A stretch of DNA of 64,000 bases. Source: Cycas panzhihuaensis. Its lineage: Eukaryota > Cycadophyta. Shown here one piece after another: positions 32,028-43,162 of the stretch. The position numbers and the translations under genes were made by a program. The stretch is taken from the NCBI GenBank assembly GCA_023213395.1, contig CM041465.1, positions 103,609,741 through 103,673,740 of the forward strand, written 5' to 3'. How positions within the stretch are numbered: the first letter of the stretch is position 1; every line of letters starts with the position of its first letter. The notes under the pieces are model-generated. The model did not search any database and was not told the origin of the DNA. It saw nothing but the letters and a program-made list of their open reading frames with translations.

Positions 32028-34038
32028 CTTCCCCTTAATGCACATTTGGGTCATTTGAATTTATAACACTTTGTCCTTGGAAATGTCTTGAAGATGATGT
32101 GTTCAACTCGATCTTTGTCTTCAATTCTGTAGTGATGTCTTTGCTGCAGTAGCTCTAGCAAGTAATGATTCTTGAATTTGAAATTCTTCATATTAGTGTG
32201 CAAATTTTGATTCTTCATCATAGGAAGAGGGTCAATTTGATTTTGATGTAGAACTTATAAGTAATCATCTTCACAAGTAGCAACAACACCTTTAAAATTT
32301 GCATCAAGCACATCTTCAAACACAACCTGTTTGTTATTAGAATCATCTCTAAAATGAACATCAACATCTTGTATGGATTTCTCTTCTAAATCAACCTATC
32401 CAATAATTTCTTCTTAAGTTTTTTGCCTTTTTTTATCATTAGGAATATCATATCCATTAGTAACAATTTTTCATAAGCCTCTGGCTATGAACAAACATCT
32501 CATTCTAATTGTCCAAAAAAAATAGTTTATTCCATTATACTTAGGTATCGAAAGAAGCATATTTTTTAAGTAATATTTATTCGTCTCATGTATGAATATA
32601 ATCGCGCCATTCTCTTTCATGATTGTTAGTGTATATTGCTAAAAAATGCATCACATATCCACCTATATGTCTTGTCTTCTGAAATTTATATCCTTCATAT
32701 TGATCAAATGAGCAACCAAGAATCCAAAAAATTGTTTCAAAGGCATACAAGATAGGCCACATATTCACACAAATTTGTCAGCAAGATAATAGTAACTTTG
32801 CCCTTGATTTCAGGACCTCCTTCTGCCTCCTTGTCTTTTGTAGGACTTAAATATACAAAAAAATAAATTTTTTTAAAATGGTTTATAATAGCCTTTTAGG
32901 GTTCAAAAAACAGTTGGTTTGGGGTCAAGGAATAAGCAAGCGAATGATGTAAAAGGTGCAAAAGAGAATTTTGTTCGATTATGACACAGGGATATGACAC
33001 AAAGATTCAATTTTAGACTAAAATTTCTTTATGAAAATACCATCAAAATATGTCAAATCATATACCAAAATGACAGACTCTGAGTTAAGATTCCAATGGT
33101 TCAGACAGTTCATAAAATACTCTTAAAATTCAAGATATTAAAGAAAATGTACAGGTACATTTTTATATAAAAAAAAAGAAAAAAAAAAAGAAAAAAAAGG
33201 GTTTAGCACCCTTTGCTAAAAGAACGAGGTCACATCAATATACCATATGATCAGGGGGTTGAGGCGTAGGGGGCTAATGGATTCCACTTAAAATTTCAAT
33301 CTAACTTAATTTTGCCAAAAACATTTGAAAAAAAATATTAACCCTAAGTTGAAAATATCATCGACGTGCTCACGTTTAATCGATGACAACAAGATGAAAA
33401 ATTGTAGATCAAAATTGAATCAAATGCATCGATGATTAATATTTAAATACGATGGCTGATGCGAAATTCATATCGATGAATTAAAACATAAATCATCGGG
33501 CAACTCGATTCAATTGAATAAATATCAACAATCGCGATCATGCTATTAATCAACGACAAACTTTGAAATAATATGTCTCTTCCGACTGCAATCTTCGTGT
33601 CAAACTCTGGAGCGCAGACATTCGCAACTGCATTCATGGGGTTTCTCTTTGCGAGGGTAGTTTTTATTTATATTTCTCCCTTAGTTTGATAAGGTTCTAT
33701 GTAATTTGCATCTCGATTCTTCACAATAATGATGAAAAATTGAGCGAAATAGGGTAGGATTTCCTTGTGTGGCAATAAAGTTTTTAGTTTTGGAACCAAT
33801 GTATATCTCCACGGGCAAGTTGCAATCAAAACACGTAGAATAGGGCATATATATACATGCAAATGGGAGTGGTGTAGATACAAGGCACTAGGCGATGATT
33901 CACAAACACAGCCAGGGGCACAACCTTCATTGCAACTACAAACACAATCGTTGGAGTAATTAAATATTGATCCTACGCAACTAGGGCATCACGTTCCACA
34001 CAAGCATCAACATGATTCTTTGTGCCAATTTAAATTTG
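32028..34038 (-). pseudogene. Element E interior with gag-like fragment
   Basis: The minus strand near 32560-32440 reads KNMLLSIPKYNGINYFFWTI and RMRCLFIARGL, resembling the start of a Copia gag (the W-K-xx-M region). Acidic text without pol domains follows down to the polypurine tract. An upstream frame at 32768-32586 is unassigned. 32800-34038 is leader, with a run of A/G near 33170-33200. No protease, integrase, RT or RNase H is present. Confidence 0.55.
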
Positions 34039-34058
34039 AACAACTAGTTTTGATACCA
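34039..34058 (-). promoter_or_regulatory. Primer binding site of element E
   Basis: The minus strand reads TGGTATCAAAACTAG directly after the 5' LTR. It is similar to the initiator tRNA-Met site. Confidence 0.8.
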
Positions 34059-34329
34059 TGTTGAAAAATAAAATGATAGAAAATAATATTTGCATAAACA
34101 AAAACAAAACACCATGATTGCAATGGTAAGGTACCTCAACTTTAATTAACACTATCCAAACATTGTTACATTATGATTATTTCATATGATACATTGGTTG
34201 TGTATTTATAATACACAACATGACTATGCGTGGGACCCACCACAAGACAGTGATATCATAATATAATAATTTACACAAATGTGCATTTACTATTATGGCT
34301 CGTGAAGCATGAATCAGGCTATTCCAACA
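34059..34329 (-). repeat. 5' LTR of element E
   Basis: In plus orientation it runs TGTTGAAAAATAAAATG to CTATTCCAACA, partner of 31752-32027. The second TTATT follows. Confidence 0.9.
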
Positions 34330-35616
34330 TTATTCACATCCATTTGATAAAATCCCCAACCAAATTGAGATGTAAGAGATATTAGCATCCAGATAGTAGT
34401 CATTTTTGTTACAAGTGCGAAAGTCTCATCAAAGTCAATTCTTATTGTTTGAGCATAGCCTTTTGCAACAAATTGAGCTTTGTATCTTTTTATAGCACCA
34501 TCAAATTGATACTCAACTTGATATAACCATTTGTAACCAATTATTTTTTTTCATGGAGGTAACTCAACAAGATCTTAAGTGTCATTCATAATAACAATCA
34601 TATTCTTCCTTTGTGGCTGTTTGTCATTCAACCAAATCCTTGGCTTCATAGAATGATTGTGGCTCATCAATACCTAAGATTTTTGACATCAAGGCAGAGT
34701 TGGTTTTACTCCTTGTTTGAATCCCTGAATCAAGATTTACAACTCTAAAATTTTTAATGGTTTGCAAATACCACTTAGGTAATTTTTTTTGAGAAGAGAA
34801 AGGAATAGTAAAAGAGGGAGTAGCAAAAGAAGTAGAAGCTTCACCGTGATATCTTTCTTGAGTTTTATTATCTGCACCCTCTCTAACTTCTTTCCTTTTA
34901 TGTTTTTCATGTTCTTTAATAGGCACAATGAATTGATCGTCATCATAAGTTTCTCGAAACAATACATCTCTACTAAGAATAATTTTATTCTCAGTGAGAC
35001 TTCAAAGCCTATATGCTTTTAACGTCATGCTATGTCCAACAAGAATACATTTTTTACTCCTGTCATCAAGTTCGTGCCTTCTTTCATTAGGCACATGTAC
35101 ATATGTAGTACATCCAAAAATGCGAAGATGTGCATTAGAAGGTTTTAGACTAGTCCATGCTTTTTCATGAGTTACATCTTGAATTGTTTTGGTAGGATTT
35201 ATATTCAACAAATACACGACTATATTGATGACTTCTCTCCAAAGTCTTTTAGGAACATCTTTTGTTTTTATCATGCATCATGCCATTTAAAGAATGGTAC
35301 GATTCTTTCACTCTGCAATGCCATTTTGTTGTGGAGTATATGTTGTTATAAATTGATGCTGGATACCATAACTTTTACAAAAGTTGGTGAATTTCGAAAA
35401 TAAATATTCGCCTTCGTTATTACTCTTTAGAATCTTATTCTTTCAACTGGAAAGGTTTTTAGCTTTAGCCTTGAACTCCTTAAATTTTGTAAAAACATTA
35501 GATTTGAGTTTAAAAAGATACACTCAACATCTTTTTGTAAGGTCATCAACAAATGTGATGAAATATAGTGCTCTTTCATATGAAGATGGTGAAATTGGTC
35601 CACATAAGTTAGAGTG
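34330..35616 (-). pseudogene. Element F integrase, linker and RT start
   Basis: Integrase end is open at 35274-35002 (KDVPKRLWREVINIVVYLLN; NAHLRIFGCTTYVHVPNERR; KKCILVGHSMTLKAYRL). The linker and RT start follow at 34962-34624 (KLPKWYLQTIKNF; IQTRSKTNSALMSKILGIDE), with RT continuing in broken frames to 34335. The integrase core between 35616 and 35280 is shifted but includes text equivalent to QQNGVAE near 35330. It is closest to element H (48050-49700). Confidence 0.87.
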
Positions 35617-36493
35617 TGTTGACTTAGGTTTGTTTCCACTGCACTTGTGGGAACAGTGCACTCGTCAAGGTTACACAGGCTATAGTCTAGTTAGGATACT
35701 GTCAACATGGTTATTCACATACATTTCACATATTATTCACAGAATTATACCACAATGGTACACAAAGACGTAAATCAACACATATTCAGCACTTCATCCT
35801 TATTAACACAGAGAATACACAGTTTTCCACGTAACTCTTCTTTTCATTAAGTAATAAGTTCAATTTACACAGAGGGCTGGAATGTATTCCTGTGCATTCC
35901 AGCAGCATACATTCTTCCTGTTATATGCGTACCCAGATGGTACTTATCACTGAACGCTGTTTCAATTGGCTGTCATGCGTGCTAGCATCCGCACCATTGC
36001 GTACCCTTGATAATCAGCTCTCACCCCCTGAGATTATACAATAGGATTGAATGACTCAGCTCTCACACTTGAATGGTCCTCAAAGCATCATTAAATATGT
36101 TCTTTTGATGCCTTTTGGGTGAAAGGTTATGACCCAAAGTCATAACTATACCTTTTTGTCACCAAGGTACCCTTTCACTTTAACACTTGATTAAGTCTCC
36201 TTAATGGTGTCTTTTCTGATCCGTACATCCGTACGTATGTCTGGTAGCTTCCCAGGCTTCCACTGGTCCCATACTGTCATGCGTACCACTTCCGTTCGGT
36301 TTCGTTTCGCCACTGGTACGTGTCTGTGGTACGTACCCATTCCAGGTACGCACCTATCATACGTACCCAGAATGCTAATTTTTTCATTGTTTTGCCTTGT
36401 GCGTACCTCCGTACGATCCGTACCTACACATCTCAGGTTACCCAGTCTACCTCTGGTCTTCCAACAGCCATATGATCACTTTATGCCTCAACA
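35617..36493 (-). repeat. 3' LTR of Gypsy G, GTACG-rich
   Basis: This 877-bp LTR runs TGTTGAC...CAACA in plus orientation. The stretch 36220-36430 carries many CGTAC/GTACG motifs (for example TCCGTACGTATG, GGTACGTGTCTGTGGTACG). ATTATACAATAGGATTG near 36032 is a possible TATA region. Confidence 0.92.
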
Positions 36494-36590
36494 TCTATCC
36501 TGGGTCAACATTTATGGGTTTGAGCATCCTTGCTCAACAAAACTCAAAAAAATTTTCAAAATTTTGGGGTATCCCCCCCCTCGCTCTGTC

Positions 36591-37797
36591 TCAAGGCGGC
36601 TCCTGCTGTCTCTGTCCCGCTAAAATTTCTTCATTAATCTGAGTTAGAGTGGCAATGATAGCATTATTTTCTTTAATTTTGTCTTGAAGGGCAGCTATCT
36701 CAGCTTTATACTCTCCCTCCATTTTTTGAATTAACTGAATTATTGACCCTGATTTATCATGTGGTGTAGGAGGTGCTGAGGGTTCCCTTGCTTTCGTTGC
36801 CTGAGGGAAGTCTTCCCATTCTTTCTAGGAGGCCTCTGCTTCTTCTTCCTCCTCCCCTGATTCCTCTTCTCCTTTCTTTCTCTTACCTCTTCGATGGACA
36901 GCCTGTTTTGTCCGATGAGGAATGGGTGTTCCTAGTGTTTTCTGTAACCAGGTAAGTACCTTTTGCATTTGTTTCTGTACTCTTCTTTTTGCTTCCGATC
37001 ATTAGCGTATGCGGAAATTTTGTTGCCCACTGTTTGATTATCAGTTCTCGAGGAGAAATGGTGGTTCTGGTCAGCTGCACATCTGGACACTGATAGAACA
37101 AGATAGCCAATAACAAGGAGGGATGTCGGAATGGATGTGTCCTAATCTCCTTGAGTTGCTGTCTCATGTTCTCCGTCAAGAATTCAGACCAATTCAATTT
37201 CTCCCCATCTCGAATTTTCAACAACACTGGCATCCTGCCTCCCTGAATGTATGTGTACTTCCGTTTGGACAAAAATCGGGAATTTATCACTTTTGCCACC
37301 CATTGAAGTCTGACATCAATAATGTCTGCTACACGGATTCCATCAGACATAATCTGAGTATTTGGTTGACACAATTCCCTTAACCACATTTCTCGGTCAA
37401 CTTCTGACCTCTTTGTTCTTAGTGGAATTTCTCCTTCATTTGGAAGTTTTGTAATGGTATGGATTATATCTGCATCCATTTTAGCCTTCTTGCTATCCTC
37501 CTTCAGTGCCAACAGGATTTGGTCCATAAGTTTCAGGTCATAATACATTGGGTTGCAGTAAATGTAGTCTCCCCATCCTGTTTGCTTAATCCTTGTCTGG
37601 AATTGAGCTGGTAGGGCTTGTAACTCTTGCTTGAACTTTGGTATAAATGCCTCTTGGCATCCTGTTGTCCTCATTATGGCTGTGGAGTCCCAAAGATAGG
37701 AAAAATAACCTAAGCGTACAAACTGGAACCCTATGTGCGTACCTTTGAGGAATGCTTGCCGTTTTTGTGAAATTCCGTATTGAGATGCGTACCGGAG
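36591..37797 (-). CDS. Gypsy G accessory ORF downstream of integrase
   Basis: This is a sense-strand frame between pol and the 3' LTR. It is open from about 37797 to 36883, with a candidate ATG at 37674 (263 codons), although in-frame text reads upstream of that ATG. The middle (WVAKVINSRFLSKRKYTYIQ ... KLNWSEFLTENM ... HPSLLLAILFYQCPDV) has the pattern of the plant-transposon protein domain found after integrase in Athila-type elements. After a shift near 36890 a tail continues to 36591 with basic HRRGKRKKGEEES, a Glu-rich run and a heptad-like stretch (IIQLIQKMEGEYKAEIAALQ). No signal peptide or membrane helix is seen, so 'envelope' is not supported. Function unknown. Confidence 0.7.
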
Positions 37798-37879
37798 TCA
37801 CTTTTCCTGCTTGCCGTGTCGTACGGTTGCTTGGCGGATTTTTCGGAGTCGATTCGTCCGTTTTGCTCTGCGTACTTCG

Positions 37880-38350
37880 CGGGAATGCTCGCAGGTACGT
37901 AATACTTTGTCGTATTCGGAACTTTGTCTTATACGTGCTGTTGGTACATATAGTGTTATGTGTTTCCATTGTGCGTACTCGATTACGTACGTTTCCGGTA
38001 CGTAGAATGTAATTGGGCATTTAAGTTTATTTTCTACTGTGCATACCCGACTACGTACTTTTTCGGTACGTACACTGTAATCGTTTAACTTACTTCTTTT
38101 TTTCATTGTGCGTACCTGCTTGCATACTTTTCAGGTACGTATAATGTAATTGAGCAACTTATAGTTTGTTTACAACTTTGTGCGTGCAGTGCGTACTTTT
38201 CAGGTACGTATTTTGTAATTTTGATTCACTTTTTTGAATTGTGCGTATTGGACTATATTCTCTTGGTATGTATAGTGTATTTTTTAAATTTGATCACCTT
38301 TTTAACTTTGCGTACCTGGTAACATACCTTTTTGGTACGTATAATGTATT
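37880..38350 (-). repeat. GTAC tandem block in the 3' region of Gypsy G
   Basis: About six or seven degenerate units of 65-80 bases each contain TGCGTAC, then about 10-15 bases, then CTTTTTCGGTACGTATAATG, then a T-rich spacer. The paired GTAC motifs face each other, so a unit has local dyad symmetry. The LTRs of the same element are also rich in GTACG. No coding similarity is seen. Confidence 0.8.
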
Positions 38351-38574
38351 TTGCTTGTATGCTTTTGAATTTTCCTCTGATTTTTTCAGTTTATAATGCT
38401 ATTACTTATGTCTGTGATGAGTTACGATTGTTTTTTATTTTTTTTCCTTTTTTTTTCTCTTTTTCTGTATCCATACCGAACTGGATCATGTCTCGGTATC
38501 AAGGCAATTGGTTTTGCCTCAACTTCATGCAATACGATATGGTACAACCAGTTGATCCGGCTGGTAAAGTTGGG

Positions 38575-39954
38575 CTACTCAATGTATGGTTTTAGTCTGC
38601 TACCGTTTACTCGAGTTGGTAGCAGGGGTCCGTCGATTTCTTGAAGTTGCACCGATCCATTCTCGAAGACTTTTTCTGCGATGTATGGTCCCAACCATCG
38701 CATCTTGAGTTTACCAGGGTGCATTTTGAATTTGCTGTCGTATAGCAGTACTTGATCACCTTCTTTGAACTGAGGTTTTCGTAAATGGCGGTTGTGCCAT
38801 GCTTTTTGCCGTCGCTTCTCCACATTTTGCAACTAATTTTCCATATGTCGCTTTTCTTCCAATCGCACTAAATCTTCCAATCGTTGCCGTAAGGTTTGGA
38901 AGTCGTCTAATTGACATTGCATAGCAACTCGTAGACTTGGTATTTTAAATTTCGTTGGAAGAATGGATTTTGTGCCATACACAAGCTGGAATGGAGTTTG
39001 TTCAGTTGATCTTTTGTATGTTGTTCAGAACGTCCATAGCACAGATGGTAATTTCTCGGCTCAATCAGATCTGCCGACGTCGCATATCTTTCTCAAGCAA
39101 TTTTCAATTATCTTATTCGAACTTTTCGCTTGGCCATTTGCTCTCGGATAATAGGGATTAGATTTTCGATGGCTTATCATAAACGTTGATGTCAGTGTTT
39201 TTATAATTTGATTCAGAAAGTGGGCGCCTTGGTCGTTTACAATCTCCAAGGGGCATCCAAATCGTGTAATCACCACCTCGTACAGAAATTGCGCTGTGCT
39301 TTCTGCATCAGCTTTCCATAATGCTCGCGCTTCTACCCATTTCGTCATATAATCAGATGCCACCAAAATGTATTTAGCTTTCGATCGACGAGCGGCTGGT
39401 TTAATTGGCTCCACGAAGTCGAGTCCCCATTTCTCGAATGGTGCCAAAGGTAAGATGGGATGTAGAGGTTGGAAATCCTGTCGATTGGGTTTCCCAACCC
39501 GCTGGCAATAGTTGCAGGCTTGAATCCACTTCTTGACATCTTCGAACATGGATGGCCACCAGAATTCGGACATCAAAATTTTTTGCCATGTGGCTAATTT
39601 CCCCATGTGTCCACCTGCTACTCCTTCGTATGCTTGCGACATGATTTGGTTTATCTCGTGCGGTCGAACACAACGTCGTAACGTTTCGTCTGGCCTCAAC
39701 TTGTATAATTCTCCATTGATTAGTTGATATGGCTCTGTTTTTCTGATAAAATTTCTTTTTCCCGTGCGATCCAATTCTGCTGATACTTCTCCAGTCGCTA
39801 AGTATTCTGGTATTTCCTCATACCAGTCCATTGGAACCGCTTTCACACTGAACAGAGCTGCGTCTGGAAAGTCATCTAGCATTCCCATGGCTTTTTTCCC
39901 GTTTGTAATTCTTGACAACTGATCGGGAATGATATGGGTTTTATCGGGTTTCAC
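38575..39954 (-). pseudogene. Gypsy G integrase with C-terminal GPY-type domain
   Basis: Integrase inserts the cDNA into the host genome. The frame 39954-39061 has the zinc-binding half (GGHMGKLATWQKI ... CNYCQRVGKPN) and the core with WGLDFVEPI and EIVNDQGAHF for the first two catalytic Asp. The third residue is changed: the conserved NGQAE reads NGQAK. The domain end is 38832-38575 (EGDQVLLYDSKFKMHPGKLK; MRWLGPYIAEKVF). Between 39061 and 38832 the frame is broken. The change of the catalytic Glu would inactivate it. Confidence 0.9.
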
Positions 39955-41450
39955 AATGATCTTGAAAGAAAATTCCTAGAACAACATCAACCACCTGCTG
40001 ATTCGCCCTCGCATGATCGGTTTCTTCACTAAATACATCAACGCTTGGTGATCGACGAAAAACAAAAATGGATTTGATAATAGATAGTGTCAAAATTTTT
40101 GCAATGCGTATACCATGTTGAGTGCTTCCCTCTCTGTCATTGTGTAATTCTGCTCGGCTTTTGTCAGTTTTCGACTGGCGAAGTAGATTGGATGATCTGT
40201 CTTATCGTCACTGGGCTATGCCAATACGCATCCAATAGCGTATTGCGACGCATCCACATGCACATGAAAAGTCTTCTTCCAATCTGGAAATTGCAGTATA
40301 GGTGCTGCTACGATAGCTTGTTTCAATGTTTCAAATGTTTGCTGCTGTTCCTCTGTCCATGCCCATTCAATGTTCTTTTTCAATAATTCCTCCAGGGGTT
40401 CTGATATGTATGCATACCCCCGGATAAACTTTTTGCAGTATCCCGTTAATCCCAAAAAATCTTTTAGTTGTATTCTCGTAAGTGGCATAGGGAAGTGCAT
40501 AATTGCAGATACTTTAGCTGGATCTGTCAGCAATCCTTCCTTGCTGACTATATGCCTCAATAAGTTTTTGAAGGGTACCAGGAAGGTACATTTTTTTGAA
40601 TTGAGACACAATTTGTTTTCACGGCATGTCTGCAACATTTTCTTCAAGTTTTCCATGTGGTCTTTCATTAATCCATACAATGTCCAGTCGTCTAGGAATA
40701 CAGCAACTTTTTTTCTGATAAATTTAGAAAGATATTGATTACAATCCGTTGAAATGTAGTTGGTGTATTTGTAAGACCGAATGGCATCACTCTATATGCG
40801 TATGTTTCCCATTCTGCCACGAATGTGGTTTTTGCTTGATTCTCTGGGGCAATTTGCACTTGATTGTACCGGCTAAATCAATCGGTGAAGGAGTAAATCT
40901 CATTTTCTCCAACTGCTTCTAGAATATCTTCTGTAAAAGGTAACGGAAATGGATCCTTCTTTGTTACCTTGTTTAACTGTCTGTAGTCCACACAGACACG
41001 AATTTTTTCCATTCTTCTTGGGAACTACCACTATAGGGCTCACCCAGTCACTGTAGTCGATTTCGTAAATATAGCCTGTTTTCAACATTTTGTCGAGTTC
41101 GGCCTTCACTTTTTTTTTATATTTAGGATTCATCCAGTATGGCCTCTGTTTTATCGGTTTCGCATCTTCTATTAAGTCGATGTGATGCATTCTTATCTCC
41201 GGAGGAATGTCTTTTAGGTCCTTGTATGACCATGCAAATACATCGCAGAATTTTTCAAATAACTGTTGGGCTTTCGCTACTGTCTGATGATCCCAATAAT
41301 TTTCAATTCGTATGAGCTTGGGATTGTCTTGACTGTCAACATTAATCTCTGTAGTTTTCAATTTAGTTACATCCACATCTTCTGTATTTTCGGTTTTGTG
41401 TCTCGGAGTATCTTCTAACTTCTTTTCTTCAATATTGAGTTCTGTGAATT
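39955..41450 (-). pseudogene. Gypsy G reverse transcriptase and RNase H
   Basis: The RT start lies in 41300-40900 (CDVFAWSYKDLKDIPPEIRM; DWVSPIVVVPKKNGK). The palm is shifted between 40900 and 40700, where FLDDW at about 40697-40683 is the catalytic motif. The frame 40680-40216 carries the thumb and the start of RNase H (LKDFLGLTGYCKKFIRGYA; WTEEQQQTFETLKQAI; VHVDASQYAIGCVLA). RNase H continues in broken text to 39955. The layout is standard for Ty3/Gypsy and closest to the fragment at 62965-64000. Confidence 0.9.
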
Positions 41451-42140
41451 TTGCAGGATAATTCATAACTTCTTCTTCTTCACTATGTACTGATTCCACC
41501 TCCTCTTGATTTGTCAGGTTTTGTTCTAGTTTTATACTCATTAATCTAATATGTTTTAGGATCCTATCTATTTTTCTATTTTCTGAGGTATGCTTAAAGG
41601 TTTTTATAAAAGATTTCCTTAAGTTTCTCCAAGTCATATCTAAACTTTGTTCCTTTTCGAGGAACCAGTCCTTTGTTACTCTTTCCAGGGTATGGTAGAA
41701 ATAGTTAGGCCAATTTTGTTTAGGTATACTTAAAGATATCCATTTTTGTTTACATTTTTGTATATGTTCCCTAGGGTTTTGACCTACATAAAATAATGGA
41801 GTGGCTAGTTGTGTTGGATGATCGAATCGAATTCGAAACATCGTTTGTAATTCTTTTTAATTTTTAAGAATGGCTTAGTGGGTTAGGTACCAATACCAAG
41901 TTTTTCTCCGTAAGGTCAGTACTAAGTCCTGTTGCCATTGAGTTTTGTCCCAATTCTCGTGTTCTATCCAATATTTGACACAATGGGTTAAGTGGGTAGT
42001 CCCATACAACTGCTCTCCATAGAATGGTTTAACATACTTTTCAATGTAAATTTGATGATTTATTTCTTCTGGGATGATAATTCTATTGTCTAGACCAGAA
42101 TCTCTAGAAGTACTTACCAGTGATCCTCCTTCCATTTTCT
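41451..42140 (-). pseudogene. Gag-like segment between protease and RT of Gypsy G
   Basis: Two frames, 42135-41875 and 41841-41500, stand where pol normally passes straight from protease to RT. They read YGTTHLTHCVKYWIEHENWD, WQQDLVLTLRRKTWYWYL, then FYVGQNPREHIQKCKQKWIS, WPNYFYHTLERVTKDWFLEK and WRNLRKSFIKTFKH. The spacing of W, F, HTL and W-x-x-L-x-x-x-F resembles the Retrotrans_gag fold, so this may be a second gag-like domain. Acidic text (SEEEEVMNYPAKFTELN) then leads into RT. The similarity is judged by pattern only. Confidence 0.6.
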
Positions 42141-42219
42141 TAGTTTTGGCGCCAATGGTTGGAAGAGATCGGTTACTGGATGGGTATACTTCTAAGGAAG
42201 AGGAGGAAGGAATATTACT

Positions 42220-42691
42220 TCTTTCCTCAGGTTGTAATAAGGGGGGGGGATGGGGAATCTACTTCAGGATCCACGCCTGATGTAGAAGGGATGTCGGGAT
42301 TATTATTAGCTAAACTAGGGGGTTGTTGGTCTAGTTTGTTGTCATCCCTTAAACTATCATTAGTCGTCATATACTTAAAAGAATCTAAATTATCATCAAT
42401 GTCTTTAGTTACACATTTAGATAATAAATTACATCTATAAGAAGAAGAGTTTACTTCATATGCATCCTGCAGCCAATAATCTATGAACTTCATTCCATGT
42501 TCGTCATCCGAAGAGTTGTATATTTTTTTGAAATAGGTCGATTCTTCTTGCTGGTAATTGGTCGATGTTGTGGGCTCTTTCGCAATATGATAGAGGTGTT
42601 CTTTCCCAATGGAAGAGAATGTTGTGTCGTTCGTGACAGTTGTGCTGGATCCCTCATCTGGCATTATTTCGATGGAACTTCTTTCCAGCAT
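42220..42691 (-). CDS. Linker region of Gypsy G, acidic
   Basis: A 154-codon frame follows protease. It is rich in Ser, Thr, Asp and Glu, with KFIDYWLQDAYEVNSSSYRC in the middle and a Pro/Ser-rich end (PPSLANNNPDIPSTSGVDPE). It has no known domain and probably forms an unstructured linker within the polyprotein. Confidence 0.55.
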
Positions 42692-42742
42692 CGGTAATAC
42701 TACTTTATTTCTGTTATCTAATAAGGTGAAGGTTACATTTTT

Positions 42743-43162
42743 TTAGTTTTGGAGGCATTGCGTTTTGTATAACCATGGCCTTTCCAAGAGTGCTGGATAA
42801 GGCGTTGCCCCTTTTTCTGTTTCTACGATTGTGAAGTCAATTTTCACCACTATCCCTACCACATCCACTTTGATGTCGGCCAATCTCCCCATAGGTCGTA
42901 CCAATAATTCGTTGGTTAATTTCAACGAATATGTCGTCGCTTCCAATTTCGGGTTTTCCAGTTTTTGCCATGTCGAAGCTGGTAATATGTTTATCGCCGC
43001 GTCTCCATCAACTATTACTCTTGGGAATGTTTCTCCCAAGACCGTCATTGTTACCATCAGATCCATATGAAATGATGGTATTATTTGCTTCAAACTCTTT
43101 GTAATTCCACATTGTAGTATTCCTTTGATCCAATCAATGACTTGGCATAGGGGAATGGTCAA
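42743..43162 (-). CDS. Gypsy G aspartic protease
   Basis: This retropepsin-like enzyme would cleave the gag-pol polyprotein. The frame holds VIVDGDAAINILPASTW, corresponding to the usual DSGA-x-N-x-(L/M)-P active-site strand, followed by VVKIDFTIVETEKGATPYPA and LLERPWLY (the second conserved strand and the IGRDWL-like turn). The active site reads D-G-D-A rather than D-(T/S)-G-A, which may mark inactivation or a lineage variant. It ends in CLQN with a stop just beyond. Confidence 0.75.
   Translation of the reverse strand: MTIPLCQVIDWIKGILQCGITKSLKQIIPSFHMDLMVTMTVLGETFPRVIVDGDAAINILPASTWQKLENPKLEATTYSLKLTNELLVRPMGRLADIKVDVVGIVVKIDFTIVETEKGATPYPALLERPWLYKTQCLQN

Larger units (their letters stand above)
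31752..34329 (-). mobile_element. Short LTR element E (non-autonomous), TSD TTATT
   Basis: This is a 2578-bp element with short LTRs of 276 bp (31752-32027) and 271 bp (34059-34329), about 8% different by eye. Both end in the inverted pair TGTT(A/G)...CAACA. TTATT flanks it exactly (31747-31751, 34330-34334). It has a primer binding site and a TTAAGGGGAAG polypurine tract. The 2.0-kb interior encodes no pol; only a gag-like start is seen. It must have been mobilised by a related Copia. A relative of its tail stands at 19741-19900. Confidence 0.9.

Noticed and set aside
36883-37674. Calling the Gypsy G accessory ORF an envelope gene
   Set aside because: No signal peptide, transmembrane helix or cleavage site is visible. 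The position alone is not enough.
37586-38106. Overlapping minus-strand frames of 102 and 144 codons in the GTAC block
   Set aside because: They follow the tandem repeats and contain no recognisable domain; the repeat explains them.
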